Of a DNA stretch of 64,000 bases, positions 13,351 through 27,233 are shown one piece after another (positions within the stretch are counted from its first letter, which is position 1; each line of letters starts with the position of its first letter). The stretch spans positions 124,001 through 188,000 of the forward strand of contig SCHM01000004.1 of assembly GCA_004123355.1 (NCBI GenBank), written 5' to 3'. Origin of the DNA: Amphirosellinia nigrospora (Eukaryota > Ascomycota > Sordariomycetes > Xylariales > Xylariaceae). The notes below the pieces were generated by a model. It saw only the letters and a program-made list of their open reading frames with translations. It made no database searches and was not told the origin of the DNA. The position numbers and the translations under genes were made by a program.

Positions 13351-16300
13351 GGTTAAAAATTAGTAAAATTTTATATTTATATATTATAATCGCGTGCTTA
13401 TACTAATTAATATAAAGCTGCTCGGGTATACAAATAAAAAAAAATCGGCTAATTTATAAAATAGCTAACGTTTAAAGCGTTAATTTTTATTAAAATATAA
13501 TAATATAAGCAAATTATATATAATTAATATAAGGCTGCTTATTTATATATTTTAAAAAATAATTAATTAATTATAAAAAAAACAAATAATAGTTTTAATA
13601 AGTTATATAATTATAAACATATTTATATAAAATTTATATAGCAGATTTTATAAATATATATTTTAACAAGGGCTATTAACTAGTCCGTAAAAAAGTTATT
13701 ATAAAATTAATTTAAAGCTATAGCTTTTTTTAATATATATTAATATAAGCGTATTTATATAGTAAAATATATAGATTTATTTTTATATTAACTTAAAGTA
13801 AAAAATTTAGCTAATTAAAAATTATAGTTTTTAAACAATATATTTGCTAGTATATTTATATATAAAATAATATAGCAAACTGTTTATACGTATACGGAAT
13901 AAAAAGTTAGCTAATTAATAAAATATTATATAATAAATAAAAAAATTAAAAAGCTTTATAAGCTATATAAACGTACGTTTATTATATAATAAATTATATA
14001 TAAATTAGCTTATATAGTTATTTCGATAAAAATTAAATAAATCGGAATAATTTAAAAAATATAGCTTTATAGTAATAAAGTTATAAATATATTTATATAT
14101 TAATTTATATATATATTTATTTATACGTATACTTTAAAAAAAATAGCTAATATTTAGTATTAAAAAATATAATAAAAGTAGGTTATTTATATTTATTATT
14201 ATACGCAAAAGTTTTTAAATCGATTTTTATAAATATAACTAAACTATATATAAATAATTTTTTGTTTTTATAATATTATAGCTTTATAATACTATAGTTC
14301 GAGCATTATAGCTTTATAATATTAGCTTTATAATATTTAAAATATTAGCTTTTTTTTAAATATAGTAAATATAAATATTATTATATAAATTTGTACAAAA
14401 AACTGTTCGTAAGAATATAAATATAAAAAATCGACCGATCTATCGCTAAAAAATATAAAAATATTTAAAATATTTAAAAAATAATAAATTAAAATATAGT
14501 AGCTAGCTAGCAAAAACTTAAATCGAATATTTTATAAAGTATATAGCTATAAGCGCGTTTATATATAAATTTATATAAAAATATATTTACTAGTATAAAT
14601 AATAGATTATTAGCCGGAAATCGCGTAAAAAATAGTTATTTTTATATACTTTATAAATAAATAATAATAAACGTATATATATATAGCTTTTTATAATAAT
14701 AGTTCGGAAATATATAATTTAAAAGTTTAATTAACTAAATAAAGTTATTTTTATATTTAAAGCTAAAGCAATTAATAATTTAACGTATAAAATATTTATT
14801 TATATAAATTATATAATAAAATATTAAATATTAATCTCCGATTATAAATCGCGCTTTAAAAAACAATAAAAATTTAAAAGCATAACGTTATATAAATTTA
14901 TATATAAAACTATTTATTTTGCTTTACCGAAAATACTAATAAAATAGAACTAAAAACTTTAATAATAAAAATTATTTAAAAATAATATAATATTAAAAAT
15001 ATAAAAATAAATTAATTTAAAAAAAAAAATATATTAATTATTATATATAATAATATAAAAAATAACGGAGCTAATAGTACGCATAAATAATAAAAAGTCG
15101 AAAAATTAAAATAACGCTACGTAATATATATATATATAATACATAAAAAAAACTATAATATATTAAAAACATATAAAAAGCTAAACTAATTAATAGCTAA
15201 TACTTACGTAAATAAATATATCACAATTAAACAATTTTAATTAAAGCTTTTTTTTTTGCTTATTTAATTTACTAAAACTACTATTAAATAGTACTAAAAT
15301 ATTATATTTTATTAAATTATTAGTAGGTAAACAAAAATTAAATAACCGCTAGCCGACGGATAACCGTTTAAACTAACTAAAAAAAAAAAATAAAAATAAA
15401 ATATAAAACTAATTAATTAACTATATAACTAAAATAAAAAAAGTAAATAAAAAATAAAATATATATATATAGCTTAAATATACCGAAAATATAATATAAA
15501 TAATAAAGTTATATAATAAGCCTTATATACTAATAAAACTATTTAATAGTTTAGTTTATATACTATATTATTATTTTTATAATTTTATTAATTATTATTT
15601 ATATATTTAATAAACTATAAGCTAAAGCGTAAAAATAAATAAAAAAACATATAAAGCTACGCTATTATATTATTGTTATAAACTAAAGTTATATGTTATT
15701 ATTTAAATATATAATTAACGTATTAATTTTAGCTATATAATAATATTTATTTATAAGCTAGTATTAAAAAAGTTTAAAACGTTTAATATATTTTAAGCAT
15801 TTTTTTTTGTTAATCGAGCGAATAACGTAATAATAAAAACTATAAACGCGTTTTTAATAATATTATATATATTTTTAGCTAGAATATTATTTAAAGCTAT
15901 TTAAAAAGAATATATTTAAATAAATAATCGTAAAATTATTAAAAATCTTTTAATAATATTTATATAAAGTTTTTAATTACTTTTATAATCTAGTTAATAT
16001 TAAATAATTAATTTTTTAAAGTTAAAACTTATATAAGTTTTAATATTCGATTAATAAGTTTCCGAATTAATTTATTAATATTATATATACTATAAAGATA
16101 TTTTAATTAACGTTTAATAACTATATAACTCACTATATTTAAGTATTATTATTATATTGTTTTTTTATATATAATATATTAATATTATAATTATTAATAG
16201 CTATAATTATATTTAATATTAATTTAATTAATATATTACGAATATTTTAATTAGCTATTAATATTATAGCGCAATATTTATTATTACTGCTATTAATTTT

Positions 16301-17762
16301 TACTACGATTTACGGCCGGTATTATTTTACGCTATTTGCTGTACTAAAAAAAAAGTAATTTATTACTATATAATATTTTAACGTAAAAATAAATATATAT
16401 ATTTAAATTAACCTACTATAATATCCGATTAAAAGTTTTAAATATAATTATTATACGCTATATTTATTTTTGGCAATAATTATAATTTTATATAATAAAC
16501 AGTTTTGCTTTAATAAATATATGTATAAAGCTAATATAAATTCGCTTTCGTACTAAATATAATAAATATACGTAAACGGGCCGGATTTTCGTTTTTAATC
16601 GATTAATATATATTATTTTTATAAAATAATATTTTATATTTTTTCGTTAATTATTAACGCTAACGTTTTATTGTTTATATATAATTATATATATCGATTA
16701 AAATATATATTAAAATTATATGTTTAAATTAGCTATAACTAAATAGCTATAAAAAATAATTAATTATAAGCTAGATTTTAAGTTTTTAAGGTTATATTCG
16801 TAAACTATTACCGAATATTAATTTTATATTTTCTTTTTTAATATCGTATTTTACTTTTTAATATTATATTTTATTTTTTAATATATTTTATTACTTATAT
16901 ATTTTTTTTTTTAATATTTATTTTACTATTTAAATTATATTTTACTTATATTATATAAGTTTAATTATTATATTTATTATTACTATACGCAATATATTTT
17001 ATAATATAAATATTTTTATTATTTTATACTTTATATTAAGCTATATTTTTATTTATGCTAATATTATTTTATTAAATAAGCCGGGCTTTTATTTTTATAT
17101 ATTAATATTTACTTTTTTAAGCGATTATTTAATTTTTTACTATATTTTTTATTATTTTTTATAATATTTATAGATTAGTTTATTTATTTATATAAAATAT
17201 TTAACGATATAAATATTTTATAATATATAAATATATAAACTAAGTATAGGTTAATAATACGTTTTATATTAATTATTCTATAAATAAGCTATTTTAAGCA
17301 AAAGTTATTAAATATATTAATATATTTAATAGTTTATAATATATAGGCAAAAAAGCTAAAAATAACTTTTTAACTTTTTATTAATAGCTTTTAATATTAT
17401 TATGTTTAATTTAATAATATTTATTTTAACGTTTTTGTTATATAAAAAAAATATAATAAAAAAAAAAAAAAAAAGTTTTTTTAATAAAAAAACTTATTAT
17501 TTTTTATATTTTAAATAAATTTTTTTATTTTAATTAAAACTTTTCTATATATTTAACTACTATAAAAATAATATTAATATTAAAAATAATATTAAATTAG
17601 TTAGTTTAATTAATATATTTAATTTATTATATATTTTAAGTTTTTTAGTTATAAAATAAATAAGCTATTTTTTAACTAAATATTAAAAAATTTGTTTAAA
17701 TAGCTATAATAGCTTAATATTCTTTTTATTTTACGTAAAAAAAGTTCTTTTTATATATACTA
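13351..17762. other. AT-rich RIP-mutated relic DNA, unassigned
   Basis: I see no gene and no resolvable repeat boundary. The composition is very AT-rich and every frame is full of stops. Short local duplications exist (for example 'tatagctttataata' twice near 14,275-14,325), but nothing that defines an element. Confidence 0.65.
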
Positions 17763-17869
17763 CGTAGTATTTACGCGTATATAAAGCCACGTATTATATA
17801 GCTATTTAAGTATTAATAATTATATAATTTATTATTAAGCTAATTAAATATTAAACTTATATATTAATA
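17763..17869 (+). repeat. RIP-mutated copy of the 107-bp repeat found at 52,878
   Basis: Nearly every base matches 52,878-52,984 once C-to-T and G-to-A changes are allowed. Conserved anchors are 'acgcgtata' and 'aaagccacgt'. Homology stops on both sides at the same points, so the unit seems to be only about 107 bp, either a small MITE-like repeat or the end of a larger element. Confidence 0.7.
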
Positions 17870-20800
17870 CCTTTTCTAGCTATAAGTATTATAATATTAT
17901 AAGCTTTAAAAAAAAATAATAAAAAATTTCGAATTAATTTAATATTATAATTAAACTTTTTTTTTTTAACTAAAAATATATAATTAATTAATTAAACTAA
18001 ATATAATATTATTTATATATATAAGCTATATACCCTGTTTTAAAGTAAGCTTACTTTTTTGTTAAGCTTAAGATTATTATTTATAAATACGTTTATTATT
18101 ATTATAATTTTAATATAATTTTTATTTATTTTAAAGTTTAAAAAAAACCTTTAAAATATTTTATTTTTATAAAGTATATAAAATAAAATAGCGCCGTTTT
18201 CTTATATTTATTTAAGTACTTATTAAATAAACAACTAAATATCGCTATTTTTTTAGGACCCCGGACCCTTTTTAAATTTAAACCCTTAAAACCTTTTTAG
18301 ATCTAAAAAATAGCTAAATAATATTAGTTATTTCTAGCTAAATATTGTTCTTTATTATTTAATAAGTTTATTAATATATATAAAAATAAATCGGATTAGT
18401 TTTATAAAATCTATAAGTTCTAAAATAACTAGGTTAACTATTCCTTAAAAAATTAATATATTAGTAATTTTTTTCTTTTAGTAGTAATAAACAGGCTTAA
18501 GCTATTAACTACTTATTATATAAAGTCCTAAAAAGCTTAGCTTCGTTTTTTTTTTTTGCTAATTTTTTTAACTTATAAATTAAATAAAAATAAAAACTTT
18601 TAATATTTAGCTCTTTTTAATAGTTTAATTAACCTATTAGCTAGATTATTTTTTAACTTTATATATATTAGCTTAACGTAATTAGTTTATATTTCTTAGT
18701 TAATATAATAATACGTTATTTTATATATTTTTTTACTTTAATATAGCTATATATTTAAACTAACTTATAGCTTTTATATTATTATATAAAAAAATAATAA
18801 AACTATTTAATAATATTTTAAGTTTATTTAAAAAGTTCTTTATTTACGTTAAATTACTTGCTACTTTGCTTATTATAATATATTTACTTTTAATAAAGTT
18901 TTCGTTATAATTAACTATAGTTTAAAATACTATAATACTAGCGCGCTACTTAAAAATATAACGTACTTTATTAATAATTTGCTATTTTATAAGTTTAATA
19001 TTAAAATAATATTAATAATAGCGAATAAACTTATATTATTATAAATTTTATATAAATAGCTTTTTTTTAGCTTATTATATTTAATTCGTATATTTAAAAT
19101 ACTTTTATATATTTAGCTAATCGCTTTATATTTTTAATATACTTATTAAAAAATTTATTATAAATTTTACTTAAATAAAAATAATAAAACTAATATTAAG
19201 CCTTATAATCTAAATAAAAAAACTTAATTTATTAAATAAAAAAATATAATTAAATATTTTATCTTTAAAAGTAAGCTTTTTTTACGCTTTATAGTATAAA
19301 TTATCTTTTTAGTATTTATAAATATAAAATATTCGTATATAAACTTAAACTAATAAATTTAATACTTTAATTATATATTACTTTTAATTAAAGCTTATAT
19401 TATTATTAATTTTATTTTTTACGATTTATACGTTTAAAAACTAGTTAGCTTAGCTTAAATTATTCGCTAGAACTATTTTATTAATTTTTATAATAATACT
19501 TTTTAAATAATCTAGGTTAAATCTTATAATTAAAAAATTATTATTTATAAAATACTATAACTTTTTTATTTTATAATTAATATATATAGCGTTATTAAAA
19601 ATTATAAGCTTAAATTTAACTTTATTTATAATTTTTTTAGTTTTAATTTACTATTTATATTTTAATTATTTAAAGCTATAAAAGCTTTATTAGTTTAATA
19701 ATCTTTTTAACTAGCTAATTATATTTTTTTGTTTTAACTTAAAAGTCTCGAAGTATTTTTTAATATTTTAAACTATTTTATAAATATTCTTTTATAAAAA
19801 GCTTTATTAAAATATACTGCTATAAATCGATTTAAATAACGTATTATTTTTAAGCAGCTATTAAAACTATTAAAATCTTTTATAATGCTACTTAGGCTAT
19901 AAAAGTAAAAGTTTTATTATAGTTAATATTTTTACGCTAAATAAACCTACGAATATAAATTCTAGCTTTATATTTATTTAATTTATTAGTTAATAAATAT
20001 TTTTTTTTAAATATTTATATAAAATTAATAAAGTAGCTATAAATAGTTTTTATACGTTTTATAAATTTTAAAATATTACGTTTAAATAAACTATATACTT
20101 TTTTAAATACAGCTTTAAGCTATTTTTTTTATTTTTTTTACGAATGCTTTTTTTAAAATAAGTTTATTAAAAGTAAACATTTTTACTATAAACTTTTTTA
20201 GCATTTTTATAAATAATCTATATAAAAACAACCTTTTAAAAATATAAAAATAGTTTAATTTATTTAATCTAGCTTTTTATAAACTATAAATATTATATTA
20301 ACTTTTTAAGTTTTAAATTTATTTATTTTAGCTTCATACTTTAAATCGCTTATAAAATCACTCATATATATATTTTGCCCTTTTTAGCTTAATATTATAT
20401 TTAAAATATAAATTATATTAAAATAATCTTTATTTACTTTTATAATAAATATAAGTTTTTAACTAAGTTTTTTCAAGGTTTTCTTTTGCTACGCTTAATA
20501 ATAAAGGTTAGTTTAATAGTTTATTTCCGCAGTTAGCTATATTTTTTTAGTTCGCTTTTATTATTTATAATATCGTTTTTAACAATATTACAATCGCAGT
20601 TTTATATTTAAATAAAATTTTTAATTTTTTAATAACACTACTTAAGTTTGCGCTATATTTTAGAAATAATAAACGTACAATATTTCTAAAATTATAAGCG
20701 TTATTTATATTTTCAACACTTTTATAAAAAGTTACATACAGTATACATAACATTCTACTACTTTTAGTAAGCTAAACTATATAGTTAAATATGCCCTCAT

Positions 20801-23800
20801 AATCTAAAAATATAGCATTAATTCTTTTAACTTCTAGCTTTTTAGCTAATATATATAAATTTATCGGATAAATATTATATATATATACTTATTATTTATA
20901 AATTACTAAAGTTAAATTTATTATCTTTTTTTTAATTTAAACAATTAAAATACTTTTTAGCTAAGGTTACCCTTTTATTATAAATTAACCTATTTTATTA
21001 AAAATATATATAGTTACTAAAACTCCGTATACTTAAAATATAATTAATAATTTAGTTTGTAAAAATAAAGCCTTAGCTTTATTTTAAATAAAATCTATCG
21101 ATTTTTTAATTATACCGTTTTAATACTAATTTATAAATAATAAAATAATAATAATTATTTTATTTCGTTATAAAATACCTTTAAATCTTTTATACTAAAC
21201 TTTTTGCTACTATTTATTCATAAAACGCGGTATTTTTTTTAATATTTTATATTAAATTTAATAATATATTATATAATTATTTATATATTAGTATAATATT
21301 TTTTTAAAACATTTTTAATATAAAATACTTTAATTTAAAACAAATTATAAGTACTATTAAAAAATTTAAAAAAAATACTTTTTTTTTTATAGCTTATTAT
21401 TATACTAATTTTTTATATTTATATTTATAGCTTTTTATATTAAATAGTTTATTATACTTTAAACCTTTTTAATTAACTTATTAGCTTAACTATTAATAAA
21501 TATTATACGCTAATAAATTTTATACTTCGGGCTTTTATAGCTATTATATTTTTAATAATTTAAAACAAATAATAAGTATTACTAAAATAATTAAAAAAAA
21601 AAATAAAACTTTTATAAAACCTATTATTTAAATATATATAGAAATTTATATTATTATTAATTATAATCTTTAATAATAATATAAAGTATAAATAAAAAGC
21701 TTATATATAATATAATAGTTTAATAACTAGTTTATCGGGCCGCTTATAGTTTAATAGTTTTAATAAAAAATTAGCTAGGTATTTATTTTATTAGACTAAA
21801 CCCTAAACTCCGCTTTAGCTAACGATTAATATATTTATTTATATTAATAATATAGTATAATTAATAGTTTATAATTTTATAAACTATTATTAGCCTAAAA
21901 TATTGCTTATTAAGCTATTATATTATATATAAGCTTTTTTATTTATTTTATACTATTACTAAAAATTATAATTAATAATAATATAAACCTTTATAAGCTT
22001 TTTATTTTTTTTATTAAATATAAAAATATATTTAATAACTTAAATTTAAAATATTTATTTATAACTTTAACTAAAAACTTTAATTTAAAACTAAACTTTT
22101 AACGCTTATTTTAAATTTTAACGGTTATAAAAATTTTAACTTTAAACGTTTTAATATTATTTAAAATAATATAAATCCTAATATAGTTTTAGATTTTAAA
22201 ACCAAACTAACTAATTTATTTTTTTTAGTATATTTAGTAAATTATATAGCTTTAAAAGTAAATTTAGTTTTTTAGCTACGTTAGAAATAATTTTTCCGGC
22301 TTAATTTCAAACTATTTTAATAATTACCCGTTGTTTTTTTTTGCTATTTTAGCCCGCTTTTTTTTATTAATTAATATATTTATATACTAATTTAGCTAAA
22401 AAATAAATTATAATAATCTTAGAATTTATTAAAAAATAATTTTTTAAAATCTAGTTTTAATATTTTTTTTTAAATATTTAAACTTTTTATTATTTTATCG
22501 ATATAGCATATAGTTAAAAAAAAATATAATAAATATATAGATTTCTAAACTTTTTTGCTTTTTTTTATTTTTATAACTATTTAAAAAATTATTTTTTAAA
22601 AATTAAAATATATAAAATAAATCGCAAAATAATTAAATCTAAATTTTTATTTAAATAACATTTTAAAATAAAACTTAAGCGGTTTTATACGATTAAATTT
22701 TTTATTTATTCGTTAAAACTATTTAATTTTTACTTTTTAATTAGCTAAGTTTTAAAAGCTTTATTAATTAAATTAAACTATATTATTATAAATAGCTTTT
22801 TAAAGCTAGTTTATATATACGTTTTTATTTTTAAAAATATAACCTTAAAATAAATATTCGTTAATAGTTTGCTTTTATATTTATATAATTAAATAGCTAG
22901 CTATATAGCTTATAAAGCTAACTATTTTTGTAAATTTTTAGTTTTTAAGCAAAATATTAATAAACTTAATAATTTTATCCGATAAAAAATTTAATAAATA
23001 ATTGCCCCTAATATAAAGCTATAATATTTTAAAAAATTTAAATAAGCTTTATTATTTAATACGTAACGTTATTAAAAAAAATAATATTACGTCGAGCAAT
23101 AAATAATAATATAAAATTAAACATTTAAAAGTTAAATATAAACGTAGCAAAAGCTAAAATTTAGCCTAATTAATAATAAAAAAGTAAATATACTTAAATT
23201 TAAATCGGTATTAAAAGTTTTATAAATATAATTTAAATTTTTATTTTTTTTTGTTTTTAAGTATAATTTTTCGAAAAAAATAGTTAAAAATATAATTTTT
23301 TTTTTAAAAGTATAATAAAACTAAGTTATAAACTTAAGTTCGAAGAATTATATATAAAAGCATAAAACTAGGGTTAAAAGCACATTATTTATAAAAGCCC
23401 TAATATTATTAAATACTATAAGCTTTTTATATAAAGCTTATTAAAAAAAACTTTAAAAAATATTTAATTTAATAATAAAAAAGAATTTATTAATATAAAA
23501 AATAATTTTAAATATTATTATTTTATTAGCTATTATTTTATTAGTTGCTGCTTTATTAGCTATTATTTAGCTTTTTATTTTAATTATTTTTTACTTATAA
23601 AAGCTTTTTATAAAAGCTTATATATGCTTTAATTTTAAATCGCTAAAATAAATAGTAAAAAAGGCCTCGATAAATAATACTATATATTTTTTAATTTATT
23701 ATTAAAAAACTTATATTTAGTTTATTTTAAATTAAACTAAACATTTCGGGCGTAAAAGTTTTTAAACTTATTTACAAAATAATTTAAAAAAGCAGTTTTA

Positions 23801-25680
23801 GATTTTTTTTAAAAAAAATATTTTTAAAACTTTAAATTATTTTTATAATAAAATATATTTATAAATATAAATCTTAGCCGTAAATATAAAATTTTTAAAG
23901 CTAAATAATAGTTTTTAAAATAAAGTTCGTAATATTATAAAGCTTTATTATTAAGAATTTAATATAATAGCTAGCTTTAAAAACCTTAAAAAAAGTTAAT
24001 ATATTATTTAGTTGTTTTATATATTTTAGTTTTTAATATTATTAAATTTATTAATTGTTTTTTTATAATTATTATATAAAAATTTTAATATATTACAAAT
24101 ATAATATTAGCGTACAAAAATAAAATAATATTTCGATTTTAAATACTATTAAACTACTAAGTTTAAAAACTATAATTTTTTAATCTTTTTAAAAGCTTAT
24201 TTAACTAAAAAATATTCTTAATATTTTTTTAAAACTTACGAAATAAATAATATCGAACTAAATAAAAATTTAATATTTTTTTTATCAAAAAAAAAAACGT
24301 TTTATTTAAATCTAATATTAAAAATAAATAATTATTTAAACAAATAGCTTAATATATTTTTCGAACATTTTTTAGTTTAGTTTAAGCGCTAATAAATAAA
24401 ATTAGCTAATAGTTTTAGCAAAAGTTTTAGCTTTTAAAGCTTTAACGTACTAAAAATATATATCGAATATTTAAAAGATTTAAAGTATTTAATCCGGGCT
24501 AATAGCTAAAATTACTAAATAAATAATATATTTATTAATTTTACGAATTTTATATTATTAAAATAAAACTTAATAATATTTTTATTATTATTATAAAAAT
24601 ATTATATATATTAAAAAAGTTTTAAATATACTAAAAAAATATATAAAACTTTATATAATAAAATAATTATTTGTTCGTTATTTTAAAGTTTTATTTTTAT
24701 TAAATATAAATAAAAAATTATAATAAGCGAATAAGCTAAAAAACTTTAACGTATTTAATATTAATAATAACCAATAATTTAAATAATAATTAAATATAGC
24801 TATTAAATTATATAAAGTAAAAAAAACTTAGCAGCTAATAAAAAATTTAATAAAATATAGCTTATTAAAAAAATGCTTATTTAAAATAAATATATTTTTA
24901 AAGCTTAGCTAATTAAACGGGCTAAATATAATACGCTAAATAAAAGTTAAGTTTAATTTATAAATATATAATAAACTAAAAATATAATTATATATACTAA
25001 AATATAAATATTATTACTAAAATAATTTAATTTTTTAAGCGTTAATAAAACTATTTTTTAAAAATAGCTTTTTATAGCTATAATTAGTATTAATTATTAA
25101 GTTAAAACGAATAAAAGTTTTAAATAAACTAATATAGTTAGCTTTATAATATTAATAAGTTTTAAATATCCAATAATTTTAAGCTTAAAAATTCAAATAT
25201 AAAAAACTATAATATAAAAAATAAGCTTATATTTAAAAACGTAATAAAAAATATAAATTATTTTAATTTTAAAAGTAAATATTAATTAAAACTATTAAAA
25301 TAATTTAAAATAAATATAAAATTATTAGTTAAATAATTAATAATATAAAGCTATTCGAATAATTTATTAAAAAAAACTAATTCGGAATTAAATATATTTA
25401 AAATTTAAAACCGTTCGATATTAAAATTTTCGATTTTATTATCCGAAAAACTAAAATTATTAAAAAATATAACATTAAAAATAGTTTAAATTTAATCTAT
25501 TAACATAATAAAAAATAAATATAAATATATTTATTATATAAATTATTATTACTATTTATATTTATAAATAATAAAGCTTCGAAAATTATTTTTTATAAAA
25601 ATATTATAAATAAATATTAGCTTTAAAAAATAATAATCTAGCAATAAAATATATAAATATAATATTCTAAGTTTTATTTT
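17870..25680. other. AT-rich RIP-mutated relic DNA, unassigned
   Basis: No gene is visible. The open stretch on the minus strand at 20565-20753 has no recognisable motif and an AT-driven composition. A small GC-richer scrap lies at 18,254-18,270 ('aggaccccggaccc'). Parts of 18-21 kb are slightly less depleted in C and G than the surroundings. No terminal repeats or transposase/RT motifs could be identified. Confidence 0.65.
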
Positions 25681-26515
25681 ATAAATAATAATTATAAGCA
25701 ATAATATAAATAATAGTTATAAATGGTTATAAATAATGGTTATAAGTAATACTAAGTAGTAAAAGTAGTTATAAGTAGTGCTAAATAATAAGTAATAATT
25801 AGTAATAGTTATAAATAATAATTATAAATAATAGTTAGTAATAATTATAAATAGTGGTTATAAGTGGTTATAAATAATGGTTATAAATAATAGTTATAAG
25901 TAGTTATAAGTAATATAAATAGTAGGTAATAGTTATAAATAGTTATAAATAATAGTTATAAATAATGCTAAGTAATAAGTAGTAGTTATAAGTAGTAGTT
26001 AATAATAGCTATAAATAATAGTTATAAATAGTTATAAATAATAGTTATAAATAATAGTTATAAGTGGTTATAAATAATGCTAAATAATAAATAATAGTTA
26101 TAAGTAATAGTTAATAGTAGCTATAAATAATGGTTATAAATAGTTATAAATAGTGGTTATAAGTAGTAATTATAAATAGCTATAAGTAATACTAAATAGT
26201 AAATAATAGTTATAAGTAATTATAAATAATGGTTATAAATAATACTAAGTAATAAGTAATAGTTAGTAGTAGCTATAAATAATGGCTATAAATAATAGTT
26301 ATAAATAGTTATAAATAATAGTTATAAGTAATACTAAGTAATAAATAATAGTTAATAATAGCTATAAATAATAATTATAAATAATAGTTATAATAGTTAT
26401 AAATAATAGTTATAAATAATATTAAATAATAAATAATAGTTAGTAATAATAATTAATAGTTATAAATAATAGTTATAAATAATACTAAATAATAAGTAAT
26501 AATTATAAAGAATTT
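25681..26515. repeat. Degenerate minisatellite built on 'taataattataaat' motifs
   Basis: More than 800 bases are built from variants of 'aataatagttataa' and 'aataatggttataagt', mixed with 'aatactaagtaataagt'. G survives often in 'ggttat' and 'gtagt' contexts, whereas C is nearly absent, so the strand composition is skewed. No coding potential. The array lies just left of the truncated LTR at 26,781. Confidence 0.75.
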
Positions 26516-26780
26516 ATTCAATATTAAAAAGTAAACTATTTATTATTACTTAAAAATAAGCGATAATTATTTGTAAATAAAAAAAAAACAAGCTTAAAAA
26601 TAAAGTTAAAAATAAGTTTAAGGAAAAAGTTATAAATTATTTATATTAGAAATTTTAATATTACGTACTCCCGACTATTTTAAAATTCTATTAATTAGTA
26701 ATTAATTTAATCGTTTGTTAAAATAAACATATAATTATTATATAAATATTATTAAATTTAATAATATTTTATTTATTATT
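26516..26780. other. AT-rich spacer without recognised features
   Basis: RIP-like AT-rich sequence between the minisatellite and the truncated LTR. Nothing further is visible. Confidence 0.5.
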
Positions 26781-26943
26781 TATACATGCTTGTTAACTTA
26801 TATTAAATAACTTATAAAGCTTTTATTATTACTATTTAAACAATATAAATTAATTCTTAATATATTAAATTAATTAATTAAAATAAAAAGCTAAGTTTAA
26901 GTTTAATAATAAACTAAATACTTATAGCTATAAGGTAGGCAAA
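26781..26943 (-). repeat. Truncated LTR of the 5.7-kb retrotransposon family
   Basis: This matches the LTR family seen unmutated at 52,684-52,856, allowing C-to-T and G-to-A changes. The start 'tatacatgcttgttaac' corresponds to 'tgtgcgtgcttgtcaac' at 52,684. Similarity is lost after about 26,943, so the other end of the LTR (the part containing the CTGGC...GCCAG inverted repeat) is missing. The strand is given relative to gag-pol orientation in the full elements. Confidence 0.65.
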
Positions 26944-27172
26944 ATAAGTATACTAAAATACTATATATATATTTTAGCTCTTTTAACTTTTATTATTTTA
27001 TAGTCGAATAAAACAGTTAAATATAATAAAGAAATAAATTAAAATTTATTTTTTATAATTAATAATACTTAAATAATAGTTTTTATATTTTCCTATAATT
27101 TTTAAGATTTTATTTGCTTGTTTAAACTAACTACAAAATTATAAAGTTTAAAAAACTAAGTATAAACATATA
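26944..27172. other. AT-rich spacer between two LTR relics
   Basis: RIP-like AT-rich sequence between the truncated LTR (26,781-26,943) and the inverted-repeat junction at 27,193. No gene or repeat was recognised. Confidence 0.5.
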
Positions 27173-27192
27173 ATATTTTAATATATTTACTT

Positions 27193-27233
27193 TAAAGTAA
27201 GGCTAGCTTGTAGTATTTGCTAGCTTTACTTTA
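27193..27233. repeat. Near-perfect inverted repeat at an LTR junction
   Basis: A 15-bp arm at 27,193-27,207 is the reverse complement of 27,219-27,233 except for one G:T pair, with an 11-base loop. The right arm and onward belong to the LTR of the + strand retrotransposon. The left arm reads as the opposite strand of the same LTR segment, so two LTR fragments meet head to head here. The intact LTR has a shorter CTGGC...GCCAG inverted repeat at this place (52,807-52,825). Confidence 0.6.

Noticed and set aside
20565-20753. 62-residue minus-strand open frame
   Set aside because: AT-driven composition and no recognisable domain, inside an otherwise stop-filled region.
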